From Parvularculaceae bacterium (GTDB taxonomy: Bacteria; Pseudomonadota; Alphaproteobacteria; Caulobacterales; Parvularculaceae), in the NCBI GenBank assembly GCA_027080545.1, contig JALWRV010000449.1:1-10044 (forward strand): DNA of 10,044 nucleotides, given 5' to 3'. This document shows, piece after piece, positions 7,400 to 10,044 of this stretch; within the stretch, counting starts at the first letter, position 1, and every line of letters begins with the position of its first letter. The notes beneath the pieces were generated by a model. That model was not told the DNA's origin. It ran no database searches and was given only the letters and a program-made list of their open reading frames with translations. The translations under genes and the position numbers were made by a program.

Positions 7400-8953
7400 T
7401 TAAGGGGTGCCGCCAGAAACGCTCGCCTGCTGGATGGGTTGTTCTGTCTCGAAATAATCATCAATAGCGTCAGCCACCGCGCCTAAGGTCTTTTTGCGCC
7501 AGCGCTTTGATTGCAGGTTTTTCTCATCGCTGGCATTGGACACAAAGCCAAGCTCCAACAGCACCGCCGGCACATCTGGCGATAGAAGCACGGCATAGCT
7601 GGCCTCGCGGTGCGTATTGTTAAGCATGGTAATTTTGCGACCCAACTCGCTGACTAATAAATTGGCAAATCGCGACGACGCCCCGCGGGTGCGGTTTTCG
7701 GCAATATCCATCAAAATCGTCGCCGTATCATCCCCATGAACCGACAAATCTTCACCCGCAATGACAAAATTGCCCTCCACGGACACTTTGCGCATCAGAC
7801 GGTCAGAGCCCTTGTCTGACAAAGAATAGACCGAAGCCCCACGAATAGAACTATCATCATGAGCATCGGCATGCAGGGACAAGAATAAATCTCCCCGTGA
7901 CTCCCGCGCCAAGGCGATACGCTTTTCTAGGTCTTTTTTCTTGTCCCGGTCGAGATATTGGTCGTCAGAACGGGTGAGGATCACATAATATCCGCGCCCT
8001 TCCAATATTTTTTTCAATTCCTTGGCCGATGTCAGAGTGACATTTTTTTCAAAAATGCCTTGTGGACCAACCGCCCCCGGGTCTCGCCCACCATGGCCCG
8101 GATCAATGACAATGGTATAGCGGGCCGAAGCCACAAAAGCGGGCTTCAAGCGGGGAATGGGAGCATCCTTGGCAGGGGGATAAGAAAGAACCGAGTTGGT
8201 CTTAATCGCGCCATTATCGGTAAGAGGGGCCTCCGGTGTAATATTGTCAGCGGTGGCGAAGGGGGCTTCGCGGCCATCGCTTTGAGCCAAAGACGGGTTT
8301 GGTGTGGACGAGCTAGTCTTCGCTGTCACGGGGGGGCCTATACGCGTAGCCATGTCTACCCCTCGGCTGGTCGAGATCGGTGGCAAGGTGCCAAACGGCT
8401 TGTCGAGACTAGCCTGAAAACCAATAATATCAGTGGGTTTGAGGTCTATGACCAAACGATAATGATCAATATTTCCTCTGGGTTTGAGCAAGAAGACCGC
8501 TGTTGGCACCGCATAATCATTCAAGCTTTGGTCAATCTGGATACGCGCATCCTGACCACCGAGCAACTTGTAGCTAAAAGCATCCGCGCGCCCCACCCCG
8601 TGGCCGGTGCCGATAATTTCCGTGCCGACCATCATCGCGGTAGGGATGGTTACCGCCTTGGCGGCGATGTCTATTTGTAGCGCTCCGAACCTGCCCTCAT
8701 CCTTGGTAATCACCCGGTAGGCTGCATTATCGCTCATATCGACAACGATACGGGTAATGCCCTGCTTGTTGACCCCGAACCGTATATTGGAAATCTCAGC
8801 CAGACCGCCACGAGCGAGCGCCACCGACAATAGGCTGATGGCCACCAAACCAACTAAGCTGGCCAAGCCCACACCCTGCAGCCAGTGGCGATTTCGATCG
8901 CCCCACACCTGCAAACGCCAGATTATATCGGAAAAATAGTCACTCATGAGCAC
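7400..8953 (-). CDS. amiC: N-acetylmuramoyl-L-alanine amidase with AMIN and Amidase_3 domains
   Basis: The enzyme cuts the amide between N-acetylmuramic acid and the stem peptide, mainly at septa during daughter-cell separation. The 517 residues comprise a short cytoplasmic part, a membrane segment or signal anchor (about 27-47; ALARG could be a cleavage site), an AMIN domain (about 50-175) that targets septal wall, a Ser/Thr/Pro-rich linker (about 185-275), and an Amidase_3 domain (about 278-505). The zinc site is complete: H287 in DPGHGG, E302 and H361 in SLHADA, with catalytic E467 in LLELGFVSN. The segment at about 380-425 matches the position of the autoinhibitory helix of Escherichia coli amidases that EnvC/NlpD-type activators relieve; this is inference. 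The GTG at 8953 is preferred because GAGGA lies eight bases before it; ATG 8947 would be two residues shorter. It heads the leftward wall-gene cluster and is divergent from rne. Confidence 0.95.
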   Translation of the reverse strand: MLMSDYFSDIIWRLQVWGDRNRHWLQGVGLASLVGLVAISLLSVALARGGLAEISNIRFGVNKQGITRIVVDMSDNAAYRVITKDEGRFGALQIDIAAKAVTIPTAMMVGTEIIGTGHGVGRADAFSYKLLGGQDARIQIDQSLNDYAVPTAVFLLKPRGNIDHYRLVIDLKPTDIIGFQASLDKPFGTLPPISTSRGVDMATRIGPPVTAKTSSSTPNPSLAQSDGREAPFATADNITPEAPLTDNGAIKTNSVLSYPPAKDAPIPRLKPAFVASARYTIVIDPGHGGRDPGAVGPQGIFEKNVTLTSAKELKKILEGRGYYVILTRSDDQYLDRDKKKDLEKRIALARESRGDLFLSLHADAHDDSSIRGASVYSLSDKGSDRLMRKVSVEGNFVIAGEDLSVHGDDTATILMDIAENRTRGASSRFANLLVSELGRKITMLNNTHREASYAVLLSPDVPAVLLELGFVSNASDEKNLQSKRWRKKTLGAVADAIDDYFETEQPIQQASVSGGTP

Positions 8954-8961
8954 GCGCCAAT

Positions 8962-8966
8962 TCCTC
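8962..8966 (-). promoter_or_regulatory. Ribosome-binding site of amiC
   Basis: On the minus strand GAGGA ends eight bases before GTG 8953 and 14 before ATG 8947. The spacing favours the GTG start. Confidence 0.55.
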
Positions 8967-9085
8967 AGAACTATTGGCTAGATACCCCCTATTGTCAGCC
9001 ATCCAAGCCCTTATGTCGAGACTCGTTCCTATCAACAACAAGGTTAATGGCCGTTTAACAAATATTCACACCTATAAGGGCATAT

Positions 9086-9091
9086 AGGAGG
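9086..9091 (+). promoter_or_regulatory. Consensus ribosome-binding site AGGAGG before a 57-codon ORF
   Basis: AGGAGG is followed by five bases (CTGAG) and ATG at 9097. It is the strongest ribosome-binding site in front of any start in the window, yet it precedes no known gene. Confidence 0.45.
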
Positions 9092-9096
9092 CTGAG

Positions 9097-9270
9097 ATGA
9101 CGTCACAAAGCCCCCAATTTACCCATTTTTCGCTTTGCCAAGCGTGGTCGGCCCCAAACTTCTCGCAAAAGTTAGTTGTGCTTTGCCGCCCCTTAGGGCA
9201 ATCTCGACCGAGATATCCGATTCATTTCTGGATCTGTGGCGCCGGAGGCGGCGAGAATCAGCTAGATTGA
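9097..9270 (+). CDS. Possible 57-aa small protein or leader peptide upstream of rne
   Basis: ATG 9097 to TGA 9268-9270 encodes 57 residues beginning MTSQSPQFTH and ending GGGENQLD. The support is the consensus AGGAGG at ideal spacing and its position upstream of rne on the same strand. The product has three Cys (14, 30, 47) and several aromatic residues, but no membrane helix, signal peptide or motif I know. A second tiny frame (ATG 9275, 30 codons, beginning MREFPEFALP) starts four bases later. It could be a real small gene, a leader peptide whose translation affects folding of the rne leader, the remnant of a decayed gene, or chance. It stands 410 bases before rne. Confidence 0.35.
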   Translation: MTSQSPQFTHFSLCQAWSAPNFSQKLVVLCRPLGQSRPRYPIHFWICGAGGGENQLD

Positions 9271-9298
9271 GCGGATGAGAGAATTTCCTGAATTTGCC

Positions 9299-9324
9299 CT
9301 GCCAGTGCAATTGGTGCCTGGCGG
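9299..9324 (+). repeat. Hairpin-forming inverted repeat in the rne upstream region
   Basis: GCCAG-T-GCA (9301-9309) pairs with TGC-CTGGC (9315-9322) around ATTGG, with one bulged T. T9300-G9323 and C9299-G9324 extend the stem to about 10 pairs. No T run follows, so it is not a terminator. Confidence 0.5.
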
Positions 9325-9394
9325 CTTGTTCATGAGGATAGGATCGCCGGCCCCGCCGATCACGTAGCTGAATTTATTTCGCTATTTCAGGGGC

Positions 9395-9418
9395 TTGGAG
9401 GGGATTTGCCCCATCCAA
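9395..9418 (+). repeat. Hairpin-forming inverted repeat in the rne upstream region
   Basis: TTGGAGGGG (9395-9403) pairs with CCCC-A-TCCAA (9409-9418) around ATTTG, giving nine pairs with one bulged A. A smaller perfect hairpin, AGGCC-CAA-GGCCT, follows at 9435-9447. Neither is followed by a T run. Confidence 0.55.
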
Positions 9419-9618
9419 TAACCATCTCGATGGCAGGCCCAAGGCCTAGCGCATCGCGAATCAACCCCGCTTTTGCCCTAAGGCAGAGCGAATGCTTATC
9501 AGGAACCCGCCATGGCGTTCACCGCTCACCACGTAGATTTCAGCCCGCAGACGGGACGAAGCGAAAGATATGGCCGCTCATGCGCCAATCTTCGCATATC
9601 CCCGCTTCTGCACGCTCT

Positions 9619-9667
9619 ACCGAGCCGGTCCCCATGGCCACTATACAGCACCGGCCCCGTTCGGTGC
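9619..9667 (+). promoter_or_regulatory. Two mutually exclusive hairpins directly upstream of the rne ribosome-binding site
   Basis: Fold A: ACCGA-GCCGGT (9619-9629) pairs with ACCGGC (9650-9655) and TCGGT (9661-9665), with a 5-base bulge between the two right arms. Fold B: GCACCG (9648-9653) pairs with CGGTGC (9662-9667), an exact 6-bp stem with an 8-base spacer. Both folds use 9650-9653 and 9662-9665, so they cannot coexist. Fold B ends at the base just before GGAG (9668-9671). The pairing is seen; any regulatory role is inferred. Confidence 0.45.
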
Positions 9668-9671
9668 GGAG
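9668..9671 (+). promoter_or_regulatory. Ribosome-binding site of rne
   Basis: GGAG lies nine bases before ATG 9681 and supports that start over the ATG at 9693, which would remove MTKK. Confidence 0.6.
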
Positions 9672-9680
9672 ACCAATTAT

Positions 9681-10044
9681 ATGACCAAGAAAATGCTTAT
9701 CGACGCCAGCCACCCGGAAGAAACACGGGTGACGGTTGTCAACAAAGGCCGTGTTGAAGATTTTGATTTTGAATCCCAATCCAGAAAACCATTAAGAGGC
9801 AATATCTATCTCGCCCGCGTCACGCGGATCGAGCCCTCGCTGCAAGCCGCTTTTGTGGAATATGGCGGTAATCGTCACGGCTTTCTCGCCTTTAGCGAAA
9901 TTCATTCCGACTATTACCAAATCCCCGTTGATGACCGGGAAATTTTGCGCAAGGCCGAAGAGTTGGAATCCCAGCTTGCGGCTGAGCTTGAGCAAACAAT
10001 CAAAGACCTTGAAGATGCCGAAGATCAGCAACAAGATCGTCAGG
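9681..10044 (+). CDS. rne: Ribonuclease E, N-terminal part (3' end outside window)
   Basis: RNase E is the essential endonuclease that starts mRNA decay and processes rRNA and tRNA, scaffolding the degradosome at the inner membrane. The first 121 residues are visible. MTKKMLIDASHPEETRV matches the RNase E/G start, and NIYLARVTRIEPSLQAAFVEYG with NRHGFLAFSEI at about residues 36-73 is the first part of the S1 RNA-binding domain. From about residue 86 an acidic, Glu/Gln/Asp-rich helical stretch begins (AEELESQLAAELEQ). Alphaproteobacterial RNase E proteins commonly carry such an insertion in the S1 domain, which Escherichia coli lacks. The conserved YYQIPVDDRE before it also fits. The frame is still open at the right edge. 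The leader upstream is long and structured. RNase G is the alternative, but the insertion and the position beside amiC favour RNase E. Confidence 0.93.
   Translation, partial: MTKKMLIDASHPEETRVTVVNKGRVEDFDFESQSRKPLRGNIYLARVTRIEPSLQAAFVEYGGNRHGFLAFSEIHSDYYQIPVDDREILRKAEELESQLAAELEQTIKDLEDAEDQQQDRQ

Larger units (their letters stand above)
8954..9680 (+). other. 727-base gap between divergent amiC and rne; probable long structured rne leader
   Basis: No protein gene of clear identity is found here on either strand. From left to right it holds the amiC ribosome-binding site and possible promoter (minus-strand TTGGAT, 16 bases, TATCTA ending near 8980; weak), a 57-codon ORF with a strong ribosome-binding site (9097-9270), and a run of hairpin-forming inverted repeats up to the rne start. 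Frames of 60-90 codons occur on both strands but lack ribosome-binding sites and recognisable products. I found no convincing rne promoter. Long leaders that bind RNase E and autoregulate rne are known in enterobacteria; that this gap does the same is inference. Confidence 0.5.

Noticed and set aside
7958..8680. 240-codon plus-strand frame antisense to amiC
   Set aside because: It lies wholly within a well-supported amidase gene with intact catalytic residues; the translated product has no recognisable domain.
9055..9078. TTAACA and TATAAG as a promoter for the 57-codon ORF or rne
   Set aside because: The spacer would be 12 bases, too short for a sigma-70 type promoter, and no better pairing was found nearby.
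9119..9310. 63-codon minus-strand frame in the amiC–rne gap
   Set aside because: No recognisable product and no ribosome-binding site; it lies opposite the better supported 57-codon ORF.
9406..9684. 92-codon plus-strand frame running into the rne start
   Set aside because: No ribosome-binding site before its ATG, composition rich in Arg, Pro and Ser as expected of a random GC-rich frame, and it overlaps the hairpins of the rne leader.

Overview
The window is ordinary chromosomal housekeeping sequence from an alphaproteobacterium. The evidence is the gene set and order (divergent rne | amiC–mrcA–prfB, with an M23 peptidase–bactofilin pair converging on prfB), the alphaproteobacterial style of the proteins (an acidic stretch within the RNase E S1 region, an AMIN-Amidase_3 amidase with a membrane anchor, a PBP1A with an inter-domain OB region), and moderately GC-rich coding sequence. 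I cannot name the genus. I see no phage, insertion sequence, CRISPR, tRNA or rRNA.

Layout, left to right. (1) The 3' part of a DUF455 ferritin-like gene (+), entering from the left edge. (2) A 269-base gap with a possible promoter and a doubtful 38-codon ORF. (3) A two-gene operon (+): a membrane-anchored M23 (LytM-type) endopeptidase whose last 17 bases overlap the start of a bactofilin gene. (4) A 14-bp perfect-stem terminator between the convergent bactofilin and prfB genes. (5) A leftward cluster, amiC (8953) -> mrcA (7158) -> prfB (4091). The prfB gene is split by a TGA at codon 24 and needs the classical RF2 programmed +1 frameshift, so its true start lies about 130 bases upstream of the longest uninterrupted reading frame. 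(6) A 727-base gap between the divergent amiC and rne genes. It holds several RNA-hairpin-forming inverted repeats, two of them mutually exclusive and ending at the rne ribosome-binding site, plus a 57-codon ORF with a perfect AGGAGG. (7) The first 121 codons of rne (+), cut by the right edge.

How the genes work together: four of the seven clear genes act on the peptidoglycan wall. PBP1A polymerises and crosslinks it. AmiC cuts stem peptides from glycan at division. The M23 enzyme cuts crosslinks, and the bactofilin scaffold probably positions the M23 enzyme. RF2 (UGA/UAA termination) and RNase E (mRNA decay) are both proteins whose synthesis is commonly autoregulated, and the sequence shows that control directly for prfB and suggests it for rne.

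No new multi-gene system is visible. The items most worth a second look are the frameshift site, the structured rne leader and the small ORF inside the gap.
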